Of a DNA stretch of 64,000 bases, positions 45,075 through 52,220 are shown one piece after another (position 1 is the first letter of the stretch; each line of letters begins with the position of its first letter). The DNA is from Cyanobacteria bacterium OH_CBrB_359. Lineage in GTDB: Bacteria > Cyanobacteriota > Vampirovibrionia > Gastranaerophilales > Gastranaerophilaceae. The position numbers were made by a program, and so were the translations under genes. Location of the stretch: positions 1 to 64,000 of the forward strand of contig JAEZET010000004.1 of assembly GCA_023433065.1 (NCBI GenBank). Reading direction: 5' to 3'. The notes below the pieces were generated by a model. The model was given only the letters and a program-made list of their open reading frames with translations. It was not told where the DNA came from and did not search any database.

Positions 45075-45109
45075 AAAAAAATGACCTTCCTTACTGAATT
45101 AGTAGGGAA
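45075..45109 (-). terminator. Intrinsic terminator of membrane protein gene A
   Basis: TTCCTTACT (45087-45095) and AGTAGGGAA (45101-45109) form a 9-bp stem with one mismatch and a 5-nt loop. On the minus strand it leads into a U-rich run, 24 bp past the stop at 45133. Confidence 0.65.
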
Positions 45110-45132
45110 TATCATCAGAGAGAAGTCTGAAT

Positions 45133-46410
45133 TTAAACTTCTGTTTTAACTTGGGTTTTAAATTCATCCAAGCTTTTTTGTCCAAAGTTCAAATTGAAAT
45201 TTTGCTTCATTTTTTGCATATCTTTGTTATATCTGTATTGCGTAAATTTTCTTGACATTCCTGCAACGAATAACCCCATAAACCCTATACTGAATAGGAA
45301 TGGAATACCTGTAATTATAGCTTTTTGTTTAAACAATTTTTTGTACATTTCTTCAGCAGTTGTGTGATTTTCTGAAGCCAGATTTTTTGCAAGCTTAGGA
45401 AGAGCTTTCAGATTATATGTTTCTAAGCTGTTTTTCTTAAATATTTCGGTGAAAATACCTTTTTTCTTTAGAATTGACTTAAAGCCTTTTTCTAATAGTT
45501 CGCTTCCTGTTACAACATAAAATCCTACAAGTGGGTATCTGAATAGGACTTCAAGGAAGTTTTGTTTACCCCTGTCTTTAGCGGCGCCTAGATATCCGAC
45601 CGCACCTGCCAAAACGCAAGAAGTCAATTGTCCTCTTGAGAGCCCGAGAACTCCTTTGTTGTCGCTGAAATCAAGGCTAAAATATTTATTGAATGTTGCT
45701 GCTTTTTTTGCGTCTTTACGGAATATTTTGTTACCCGGAGTAAGCACTGCTTCACTTATATTTTTAATTATCTTGGAGTTTGGATTTCCTTTAACAAGAA
45801 GTGTTGAGAGGGCAAGGCATCCTCCAAATATTCCTGCTGCAATTTTCAAGTGTTTAATCGCACTCTTTTTGACATGTTTTTGTTTTTCGTCTTCTTCTTT
45901 TTTGTTCTGATTAAGATTTGCAATATTATTAAAATCAGCCTGCCTGAACATTTTTAAAGTAAAAAGATTTTTAACATAATTTAGAGAATATTCTGCTATT
46001 GGAATTGCAAGTCCTGATATTGAAATAGCTGCTTTTACAGCCATAAGCTTTTTCGCATCTTCAGGGTTAATTTTCTTATCTTTTAATATCTTCGGGGCAG
46101 TTTTTGATACAAGGTCTTTAAGATTTGCAGGCAATTTACGGGAATATGCTTTTCTAAAAACTTTTTCTCCTAAAAGTTTTGGGAAAAAATACACTAAAAT
46201 ACTCTCAGAGAACTCAAGCAGAGACATCTCTGAAAAATCTGCAAGACTTCTTGAAAATATTGCTTTAGGAAACCAGTTTACGGTAGTGTCCTGAATGAAT
46301 CTTGAAGCAGACATTCCGCTGTCGCCTTCTTGCATTTTTATTAGTCTTGTAAGTTGTTTGTTTATGAAATTTTGGGGTTGTGCTTTAAAAGCAATACTTG
46401 AGGTTTTCAT
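45133..46410 (-). CDS. Membrane protein A of an undescribed paralogous pair
   Basis: 425 residues, starting MKTSSIAFKAQPQNF (short IAFKA motif, no classical signal). About five hydrophobic segments: ISISGLAIPIAEYSLNYV, IAAGIFGGCLALSTLLV, LTSCVLAGAVGYLGAA, YPLVGFYVVTG and GIPFLFSIGFMGLFVAGM. It is clearly homologous to 48971-50470. Both share RFxQDTxxNWxPKAxFxRS, FSEMS/LSEMS, LFTLKxFxxADFNN and RGQL/KGQL with GAAKDRG/KAAKDRG. I know no characterised family. Its start is 31 bp downstream of a terminator that follows a Trp-containing mini-ORF, suggesting attenuation control. Confidence 0.8.
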   Translation of the reverse strand: MKTSSIAFKAQPQNFINKQLTRLIKMQEGDSGMSASRFIQDTTVNWFPKAIFSRSLADFSEMSLLEFSESILVYFFPKLLGEKVFRKAYSRKLPANLKDLVSKTAPKILKDKKINPEDAKKLMAVKAAISISGLAIPIAEYSLNYVKNLFTLKMFRQADFNNIANLNQNKKEEDEKQKHVKKSAIKHLKIAAGIFGGCLALSTLLVKGNPNSKIIKNISEAVLTPGNKIFRKDAKKAATFNKYFSLDFSDNKGVLGLSRGQLTSCVLAGAVGYLGAAKDRGKQNFLEVLFRYPLVGFYVVTGSELLEKGFKSILKKKGIFTEIFKKNSLETYNLKALPKLAKNLASENHTTAEEMYKKLFKQKAIITGIPFLFSIGFMGLFVAGMSRKFTQYRYNKDMQKMKQNFNLNFGQKSLDEFKTQVKTEV

Positions 46411-46440
46411 TTTTAAATCCTTTGGTGCTAAATAACGATA

Positions 46441-46476
46441 AAAAATAGCCTGTTTTATAAAAAGCAGGCTATTTTT
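46441..46476 (-). terminator. Leader terminator A (putative attenuator)
   Basis: AAAAATAGCCTG (46441-46452) and CAGGCTATTTTT (46465-46476) form 12 perfect pairs, extendable by four to an ATAA loop. It lies 19 bp after the mini-ORF stop and 30 bp before membrane gene A. The RNA 5' arm carries GCCTGC, complementary to GCAGGC inside the mini-ORF (46514-46519). Confidence 0.85.
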
Positions 46477-46495
46477 ATTTGTTAAAACTTATTAT

Positions 46496-46576
46496 TTAAC
46501 GCCAACAAAATGTGCCTGCCAACTGCAAGCTCCACCAGCTAAGATTTAATTTAATGTTTCGCTTTTGGATTTCCAT
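46496..46576 (-). CDS. Trp-containing leader mini-ORF A (26 aa)
   Basis: ATG at 46576, 26 codons, TAA at 46496. It begins MEIQKR, has a basic first half, then SWWSLQ (two adjacent TGG) and ends GTFCWR, so three of 26 residues are Trp. Eleven nt after the Trp-Trp codons comes GGCAGGC, complementary to the terminator downstream. The ribosome site is weak (AGAAAG). It has its own promoter. Best read as a leader peptide regulating membrane gene A; a stand-alone function is possible but less likely. Confidence 0.5.
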   Translation of the reverse strand: MEIQKRNIKLNLSWWSLQLAGTFCWR

Positions 46577-46598
46577 TTAATATTCTTTCTTTTTCTAT

Positions 46599-46626
46599 TT
46601 AATATTAAAAGCAAATATTTTGTCAA
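46599..46626 (-). promoter_or_regulatory. Promoter of leader A
   Basis: On the minus strand TTGACA (46626-46621) and TATTAA (46604-46599) are separated by 16 nt. The -10 is identical to that of leader B. It lies 60 bp past the pabA stop, giving membrane gene A its own transcript. Confidence 0.6.
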
Positions 46627-46685
46627 TTGCTAATTTTGGGAATTTCTCAAGAAAAAATTTACTAAAGTTAATAAATATAATGATT

Positions 46686-47249
46686 TCAGATGTTTATAAA
46701 GTTTTGCAAAATAACTTTACCATACTCTGTCAAAATTGCCTCGGGATGAAATTGCAAACCATAAACGTTGTATCGCTTGTGTTTTATACTCATAATAGTG
46801 TTATTTTCACAAGTTGCAATTTCTGAAATATTTTCAGGCAATGATTTTTTTTCAATAATAAGAGAATGATATCTTGTTGCTGAAAAGTTTTGCTTAACAT
46901 TTTTAAAAAGAGGTGAATTCTCATCAAATGATATTTTAGATACTTTTCCATGTGTGGGGTTTTTATCTTTTATGATTTTTGCTCCGAAAAATTGCCCTAT
47001 GCATTGGTGCCCGAGGCAGATTCCCAGTATTTTTTTTATTTTGTAAAATTCTTTAATTACATCAAGTGAAACTCCGGCTTCATTAGGGTTTTTGGGACCA
47101 GGCGATATAATTATACTTTTAAAATCTTTTTTCTTGATTTCTTCAACGGTTATTTCATCATTTTTATAAATTAAAGGTGAGACCCCAAGTTCTTTTAAGT
47201 ATTGAACAATGTTATAAGTAAATGAATCATAATTATCTATTAAAATCAT
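46686..47249 (-). CDS. pabA: Aminodeoxychorismate/anthranilate synthase amidotransferase component
   Basis: 187-residue class I glutamine amidotransferase. The catalytic Cys is in LGICLGHQCIGQ (C78) with the His-Glu pair in YGLQFHPEA; the start is MILIDNYDSFTYNIVQYL. It supplies ammonia for 4-amino-4-deoxychorismate (folate), and in many bacteria the same subunit also serves anthranilate synthase (Trp). It overlaps pabBC by 4 bp (ATGA), so it is co-translated with it. Confidence 0.92.
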   Translation of the reverse strand: MILIDNYDSFTYNIVQYLKELGVSPLIYKNDEITVEEIKKKDFKSIIISPGPKNPNEAGVSLDVIKEFYKIKKILGICLGHQCIGQFFGAKIIKDKNPTHGKVSKISFDENSPLFKNVKQNFSATRYHSLIIEKKSLPENISEIATCENNTIMSIKHKRYNVYGLQFHPEAILTEYGKVILQNFINI

Positions 47250-48901
47250 TTGAGTGTAACCTTTTTGATACCTCTGACGGAACTTATGCAGTAAATTTCA
47301 TCTGCATTTTGAAGTTCTTTTATTGATATGGTTTTTTCTTTGAGCTTACCTTCATCTATCAATTTTTGCCTCATAATCCCTCTTAAAACCCCTGATTTTA
47401 TTGGGGGGGTGAACATTTTACCGTTTTTTTTAATGATAATATTAGTTCTCGTACCTTCAGTGATTTCACCTTTTTCATTAAAAAATATTTCATCATAAAT
47501 TAAATCATTTTTAATTTTTTCATAACTTGTTTTATACCAGGGGCGGTGGGTTGTTTTATGCTTTAAAAAAGGGTTTGAGCTTTGAATACTTTTAGAGGAC
47601 AGAGCTATTTTATCTGATTTTATCTCATTAAGAGGCAGATATTCTGTTTTATAGCCGCCGTTTTTATTCAGCAAAATCCTTAAAATACCGTCCTTCTCGG
47701 GTTTTATATTTAAAATCTGAGGATTAAATCTAAAGTCGAGTTGTTTAGCTGAATTTTTAAGCCTTTTAAAGTGAAGATGTTTATAAACGAGTTTTTTGTT
47801 CGCTACCTTAATTGTTTCAACGAGTTCAAAATCTGTATTGCTTGAGAGAAATTTTGTCTTGATTAAAGTTTCTTCCCACTCGTCTTTTATTGTAGAGTCC
47901 CAGACTATCGCTCCTCCTACATAGTATTTATAATATTTTTTATTATTTTGTTTTTGCAGAATTCTGATAGGGACGCTAAATACCGTTTCTTCAGGCGAGA
48001 TGAATCCTATTGCACCGCAGTATACTTCTCTTTTATTATTCTCCAGTTCTTCAATTATTTTCATAGTGTTAATTTTGGGCGCTCCTGTTATTGAGCCGCA
48101 GGGGAAAATTGCATTGAATATTTCAAATAAAGTTGTTTTTTCATCCAATTCTGCCTCGATTTCAGATGTCATTTGATGAACACTCGGGTGTGTCTCTATC
48201 TCAAATAATTTTGTGACATTTACTGTGCCTGTTTTTGCGATTTTGCCGAGGTCATTTCTTAAAAGGTCAACTATCATAATATTTTCGGCACGATTTTTGA
48301 TGTCACTTCTTAGAAATTCAATATTTTTTTTGTCCTGATGCTTATTTTCACCTCTTTTTACGGTGCCTTTCATAGGTTTTGTTGTGATAATATTATTTTT
48401 TAAAGTAAAAAACAATTCAGGTGAAAATGAGAGTATTTTCTCATATTTGTTTTGAAAAAAAGCATTATACGGTGTTTTTTGTTTTGTTAAAAGATAATTG
48501 TATAAAACTTTGCTGTCGCCTTGATAGCCTACATTACAGTCATAAGTGTAGTTTACCTGATAGGTTTCACCGTTTGCTATATAGTCTTTTATCTTAAGGA
48601 TATTTTCTTTATATTTTTTGGCGGAAATACAAGGTTTTATACTTAAAAAAATTTCTTGTTCAGCTTTTTGGGGTATGAAATTTTCATACTTTTCAAAAAC
48701 TTCAAAATATAAAAGAGGAAGCTTAGAAACAATTTTTTTATTAAGAAAAATATCCTTGGCTTCATAGCGGATATAGCCTGTTAAATAGTGAGTTCCCCTG
48801 TAGCATTCAATTTTTTTGAAAGCTTCTAAAAAGTCTTCATTATTAAAAGCTTCAATTATTTTAATCGGATTTTTAAACAGTTTATCAGCGTATATTTGCA
48901 T
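47246..48901 (-). CDS. pabB: Aminodeoxychorismate synthase component I fused to aminodeoxychorismate lyase
   Basis: 551 residues. The chorismate-binding domain (~1-320) has SFSPELFFTL, the PabB-type Lys motif TKPMKGTVKRG (TrpE has PLAGT), VDLLRNDLGKI, HQMTSEIEAEL and CGSITGAPKINTMKIIEELE. The C-terminal part (~340-551) is a class IV aminotransferase fold, PabC-like (LIYDEIFFNEKGEITEGTRTN, PPIKSGVLRGIMRQ). Together they convert chorismate to p-aminobenzoate for folate. The fusion is known in other bacteria. Confidence 0.93.
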   Translation of the reverse strand: MQIYADKLFKNPIKIIEAFNNEDFLEAFKKIECYRGTHYLTGYIRYEAKDIFLNKKIVSKLPLLYFEVFEKYENFIPQKAEQEIFLSIKPCISAKKYKENILKIKDYIANGETYQVNYTYDCNVGYQGDSKVLYNYLLTKQKTPYNAFFQNKYEKILSFSPELFFTLKNNIITTKPMKGTVKRGENKHQDKKNIEFLRSDIKNRAENIMIVDLLRNDLGKIAKTGTVNVTKLFEIETHPSVHQMTSEIEAELDEKTTLFEIFNAIFPCGSITGAPKINTMKIIEELENNKREVYCGAIGFISPEETVFSVPIRILQKQNNKKYYKYYVGGAIVWDSTIKDEWEETLIKTKFLSSNTDFELVETIKVANKKLVYKHLHFKRLKNSAKQLDFRFNPQILNIKPEKDGILRILLNKNGGYKTEYLPLNEIKSDKIALSSKSIQSSNPFLKHKTTHRPWYKTSYEKIKNDLIYDEIFFNEKGEITEGTRTNIIIKKNGKMFTPPIKSGVLRGIMRQKLIDEGKLKEKTISIKELQNADEIYCISSVRGIKKVTLK

Positions 48902-48970
48902 AAGGTCGCCTTATTTATAAGAATTGCCTATAACTCAATGTTATAAGCAATTTTACCATAAATAGGTTGG

Positions 48971-50470
48971 TTAATTAAAGCTTTTAAATACCCGGCAGTT
49001 ATTTTTGGTTTTTATAAAGCAAGCGTAAACTTCCTGTAAATTTTTAGGTTGTCCATGGGTTTTGTCATATCTTTTTTGAGTCCAGAATCTGTTTATTCCA
49101 GACAACAAGAAACCCATAAACGCCATGCTGAATATAAATGGAACAGCCTGAACTATTGCACTTTGTTTAATAAGTTTTTTGCCGTTTGGTTTGAGTTTTA
49201 GTTCTGAGAGTTTAGGTATTTGTATAAAGCCTTTTACTCCCGATTTAATATCTGAATTTTTCTTGATTAAATCGGGGAATATATTATTTTTGTAAAGAAT
49301 TGATTTAAATGCTTTTTCAAATATGGAGCTTCCGAATATTGTATAGAAAGCAACAAGCGGGACTCTTGAGAGCATTTCAAGTTCATCTAAACGACCTCTG
49401 TCTTTAGCTGCTTTATGGTAACCGAATACTCCTGATATAACGGTTGCTGCAAGTTGCCCTTTGCTCAGTCCCCATTTGCCTCCGCTAAAATCGAAATCAA
49501 AATTTAAATATGTTTTTAAAAAATCATGAATGCCGCTATTTGCTTTTACTCCAAGCTTTTTAAGGCCGTTAGAGGCTTTTTCGCCAGGGGAGAGTATAAA
49601 TTCACTTGCTTTTTGAATTCCTTTTGATTTAGGTCCTATTGCAGCAAATAGTAATCCTATTCCAAGTGCTGCGGCTGAAACAATAGCCGCTTTTTTAATG
49701 TGACTTTTGGCACTTTTTTCAACCTTATCCTGGAATGCTTTGTCCTCATTGTGTTCCTTATTAAGATTCACAACATTGTTAAAATCCGCTTTTTTAAACA
49801 CTTTAAGCGTAAATAGATTTTTTGCAAAGCTCAAAGCATATTCGGCAGCAGGAATTCCCACACATCCAAGAACAATAGCAGCTTTAACCGGCAATAATCT
49901 TTTGGGTAAGTTTGCATCGTTTAAAAATTTTCCTGCTTCAGAAACCGCCTTTTTGTTGCCAAGCAATTCTTTAACTCTTTTTTCAAGGTTTTGATGTCTA
50001 TTTTTTACAATAACCTTTTTAACCCCGTTCTTTATGACTTCTTTTTTAGGGACTATATCTGATAACGTTGAGAGGCTTTTTGAAAGGAATTTGTTATTTG
50101 TGAGCTCGTTAGAATTTTGTGCAAGACCTCTTTTTAACTGTAATTTAATAATTTCGTTAGCAGGAGTTTTCGCTTTTCCTGCAAGTTTTGCGGCGAATTT
50201 AGGAAAAATCAGCCCTCCTAACACTCCTCCAAGGATTGTCGGCGCAAAGTAGAAGAGTGCAGATTCAATAAACTCCAAAAAACTCATCTCTGATAAATCT
50301 TCTTTACTTCTAGTAAAGACAGCCTTAGGAACCCAGTTAGTTATTGTATCCTGAGCGAATCTTGTGTATGAAAGGTTTTCCTGCATTTTTAGAAAACTTT
50401 CCGGAAGTGATTTAAAAGATTGTCTTTTTGATTTTAAATAATTATTGCTATTAACGTTTGTGATTTGCAT
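48971..50470 (-). CDS. Membrane protein B of an undescribed paralogous pair
   Basis: 499 residues, homologous over its length to 45133-46410. Shared blocks: RFAQDTITNWVPKAVFTRS, LSEMSFLEFIESALFYF, AKNLFTLKVFKKADFNNVVN, GKWGLSKGQLAATVISGVFG and YHKAAKDRGR. It starts MQITNVNSNNYLKSKRQSFK (QSFKS motif). There are about five hydrophobic stretches (e.g. APTILGGVLGGLIF, AAIVSAAALGIGLLFAAIG, VPFIFSMAFMGFLLSG). A ~70-residue insertion near 100-190 distinguishes it from A. It starts 44 bp after a terminator behind a Met-rich mini-ORF. Function unknown; a transporter or envelope protein is possible. Confidence 0.8.
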   Translation of the reverse strand: MQITNVNSNNYLKSKRQSFKSLPESFLKMQENLSYTRFAQDTITNWVPKAVFTRSKEDLSEMSFLEFIESALFYFAPTILGGVLGGLIFPKFAAKLAGKAKTPANEIIKLQLKRGLAQNSNELTNNKFLSKSLSTLSDIVPKKEVIKNGVKKVIVKNRHQNLEKRVKELLGNKKAVSEAGKFLNDANLPKRLLPVKAAIVLGCVGIPAAEYALSFAKNLFTLKVFKKADFNNVVNLNKEHNEDKAFQDKVEKSAKSHIKKAAIVSAAALGIGLLFAAIGPKSKGIQKASEFILSPGEKASNGLKKLGVKANSGIHDFLKTYLNFDFDFSGGKWGLSKGQLAATVISGVFGYHKAAKDRGRLDELEMLSRVPLVAFYTIFGSSIFEKAFKSILYKNNIFPDLIKKNSDIKSGVKGFIQIPKLSELKLKPNGKKLIKQSAIVQAVPFIFSMAFMGFLLSGINRFWTQKRYDKTHGQPKNLQEVYACFIKTKNNCRVFKSFN

Positions 50471-50507
50471 TTATATTTCCTCTTTGCCTAAGCCCTTAAA
50501 ATTCTAC

Positions 50508-50538
50508 AAAAAAACCGCCTGCTTATTAGGCAGGCGGT
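50508..50538 (-). terminator. Leader terminator B (putative attenuator)
   Basis: ACCGCCTGC (50514-50522) and GCAGGCGGT (50530-50538) form a 9-bp GC-rich stem with a 7-nt loop and seven U following on the minus strand. It is 22 bp after the mini-ORF stop. The RNA segment CCTGCCT (50534-50528, 5' arm plus loop) is complementary to AGGCAGG within the mini-ORF (50590-50584), a potential antiterminator. Confidence 0.9.
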
Positions 50539-50559
50539 AAATCATTTATTTTGTAAAAT

Positions 50560-50649
50560 TTACATTTCAAACGAAGTACAAAACCTGCCTTTATAAGGCA
50601 TCATCATGCACATCATCATCATTTGAGCTGTAAATTGTCTGTTAATCAT
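50560..50649 (-). CDS. Met-rich leader mini-ORF B (29 aa)
   Basis: ATG at 50649 behind CAGGAAAAAA; 29 codons, TAA at 50560. The centre is QMMMMCMMMP, seven Met codons and one Cys in eight; the end is GRFCTSFEM. Nine nt after the last codon of the run comes GGCAGG, followed by TTTTGT, the same elements as in leader A. With its own promoter and terminator it is a compact transcription unit. It fits a Met-codon (or nascent-peptide) attenuator for membrane gene B. A free Met-rich, metal-binding micropeptide is the alternative. Confidence 0.6.
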   Translation of the reverse strand: MINRQFTAQMMMMCMMMPYKGRFCTSFEM

Positions 50650-50678
50650 TTTTTTCCTGTTTTTTCTTATTAAATATA

Positions 50679-50707
50679 TTAATAGTCAAAATTTTAAAAC
50701 TTGTCAA
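50679..50707 (-). promoter_or_regulatory. Promoter of leader B
   Basis: Minus-strand TTGACA (50707-50702), a 17-nt spacer and TATTAA (50684-50679), 29 nt before the Met-rich mini-ORF. It uses the same hexamers as leader A. Confidence 0.62.
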
Positions 50708-50843
50708 GCGAAACTTTTGCTATTTTTACTTTATTTCTTTAATAATTCTTAGTATTAAGCCCGAAAATCTAACTATCAGCTATTTTAAAAAATTTAATGT
50801 GCTACAATATTTTTGTAAATTTAAACTTTAGGAGGAATCGTAA

Positions 50844-52010
50844 ATGAAATTCGAAACAAAAGTTATACATGTAGGTCAAGAACCCGAAAAAGCTGCAGGA
50901 TCTATTATTCCTCCGATTTATCCTTCTTCTGTTTATACGATTGATGATATCGGTCAGGAAAAATCTTATATGTACTCAAGATACGCTAATCCGACAAGAG
51001 ATATACTGGAAGAGTGTTTGGCTGCTGCCGAAAATGCAAAATATTGCATGACATTTGCGTCAGGAGTGAGTGCTGCATCGGCTGTCCTTTCCCTTTTGAA
51101 GCCTGATGACCATATTGTAGCGACAAGAGATTTGTATGGCGGGACTTACAAGCTCTTTGAAGAAATTTACTCAAAACAGAATATAACAGCATCTTATGTT
51201 TGCGGCAATGATTGTTGTAATTTTGAGGATGCAATAAATGAAAATACAAAGCTTGTATGGATTGAAAGTCCTACTAACCCTTTATTAAAGTTGATTGATA
51301 TTAAAAAAACCGCACAACTTTGTAAAGAAAAAGGCATTTTGCTTTGCGTAGACAATACTTTTGCAACTCCATACCTGCAAAATCCTCTTGAACTTGGCGC
51401 AGATGTTATTATTCACAGTACAACAAAATATATAAACGGGCATTCCGATGTAGTGGGCGGTGCAGTTTTGACTAATGATGACGAGCTTTATGAAAAAATT
51501 AACCAGTATCAAATCGTAGTAGGTGCTGTCCCGAGCGCTTTTGATTCCTGGCTTATCCTAAGAGGTTTAAAAACATTAAATCTCAGAATGGAGCGTCATT
51601 GTAGAAATGCCCAGAGAGTTGCGGAATTTTTAGTTAATAATCCTGAAGTAGAGCAGGTATTCTACCCCGGTTTAAAATCAAATCCTTACTATAATATAGC
51701 TCTCAGTCAGATGAGAGATTTTGGCGGCATGGTATCTTTTAAAATCAAAGGCGGAAAACAGCAGGTTGATGATTTTATTTCAGCTTTGAAGCTGATTAAA
51801 AGGACAGTAAGTCTTGGCGGGATTGAAAGTTTAATCTGTTCGCCATTTTCAACTACCCATGCCTCACTTCCTCTTGAAATGAAAGATGAGCTTGGCATAA
51901 CGGAGAATTTAGTCAGAATTTCAATCGGAGTCGAGCACATAGATGATATTCTGGAAGATATAGAGAATGCATTTTCTTATATGAAAAAAATGCAGCTTAC
52001 GAGGAGTTAA
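50844..52010 (+). CDS. Cystathionine gamma-synthase/lyase-type PLP enzyme
   Basis: 388 residues of the Cys/Met-metabolism PLP family. Landmarks are YSRYANPTRDILEECLAAAE, DLYGGTYKLFE, IESPTNPLLKL, VDNTFATPYLQNPL, the PLP lysine in HSTTKYINGHSDVVGG, and LIKRTVSLGGIESLICSP. It could be a cystathionine gamma-synthase, gamma-lyase or O-acylhomoserine sulfhydrylase; sequence alone does not separate them. It is first of an operon with ThiS, MnmA-like and ThiF-like genes (1-bp gap to thiS), so it may either supply sulfur by Cys cleavage or accept it from the carrier. AGGAGGAATC precedes the ATG. Confidence 0.9.
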   Translation: MKFETKVIHVGQEPEKAAGSIIPPIYPSSVYTIDDIGQEKSYMYSRYANPTRDILEECLAAAENAKYCMTFASGVSAASAVLSLLKPDDHIVATRDLYGGTYKLFEEIYSKQNITASYVCGNDCCNFEDAINENTKLVWIESPTNPLLKLIDIKKTAQLCKEKGILLCVDNTFATPYLQNPLELGADVIIHSTTKYINGHSDVVGGAVLTNDDELYEKINQYQIVVGAVPSAFDSWLILRGLKTLNLRMERHCRNAQRVAEFLVNNPEVEQVFYPGLKSNPYYNIALSQMRDFGGMVSFKIKGGKQQVDDFISALKLIKRTVSLGGIESLICSPFSTTHASLPLEMKDELGITENLVRISIGVEHIDDILEDIENAFSYMKKMQLTRS

Positions 52011-52011
52011 G

Positions 52012-52218
52012 ATGACTCAAATAACGGTCACAATTAACGGAAATGAACAAATACTTGATGAAAATTCCACTATTCAGGATTTATTGGATATAAGGAATGT
52101 TACGGGTAAAATGTTTGTTGTTGAAAAAAATATGGAAATAGTGCCAAAAGACAAATACGATTTAAAAACTCAAAATGGTGATGTTTACGAAGTCGTAGGC
52201 TTTTTCGGCGGAGGCTAA
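52012..52218 (+). CDS. thiS: ThiS-like sulfur carrier protein
   Basis: 68-residue beta-grasp protein ending FFGGG. Its C-terminal Gly-Gly would be adenylylated by the ThiF-like protein and converted to a thiocarboxylate. TVTINGNEQILDENSTIQDLL is the usual start. There is no thiG, thiH or thiE nearby, so a thiamine role is unproven. Its placement between a PLP sulfur enzyme and an MnmA-like gene suggests another sulfur acceptor. Confidence 0.88.
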   Translation: MTQITVTINGNEQILDENSTIQDLLDIRNVTGKMFVVEKNMEIVPKDKYDLKTQNGDVYEVVGFFGGG

Positions 52219-52220
52219 AG

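Noticed and set aside
50720..50843. SAM riboswitch before the cystathionine-type gene
   Set aside because: The 124-bp upstream region is too short and lacks the conserved helices; only an AGGAGG ribosome site is evident.
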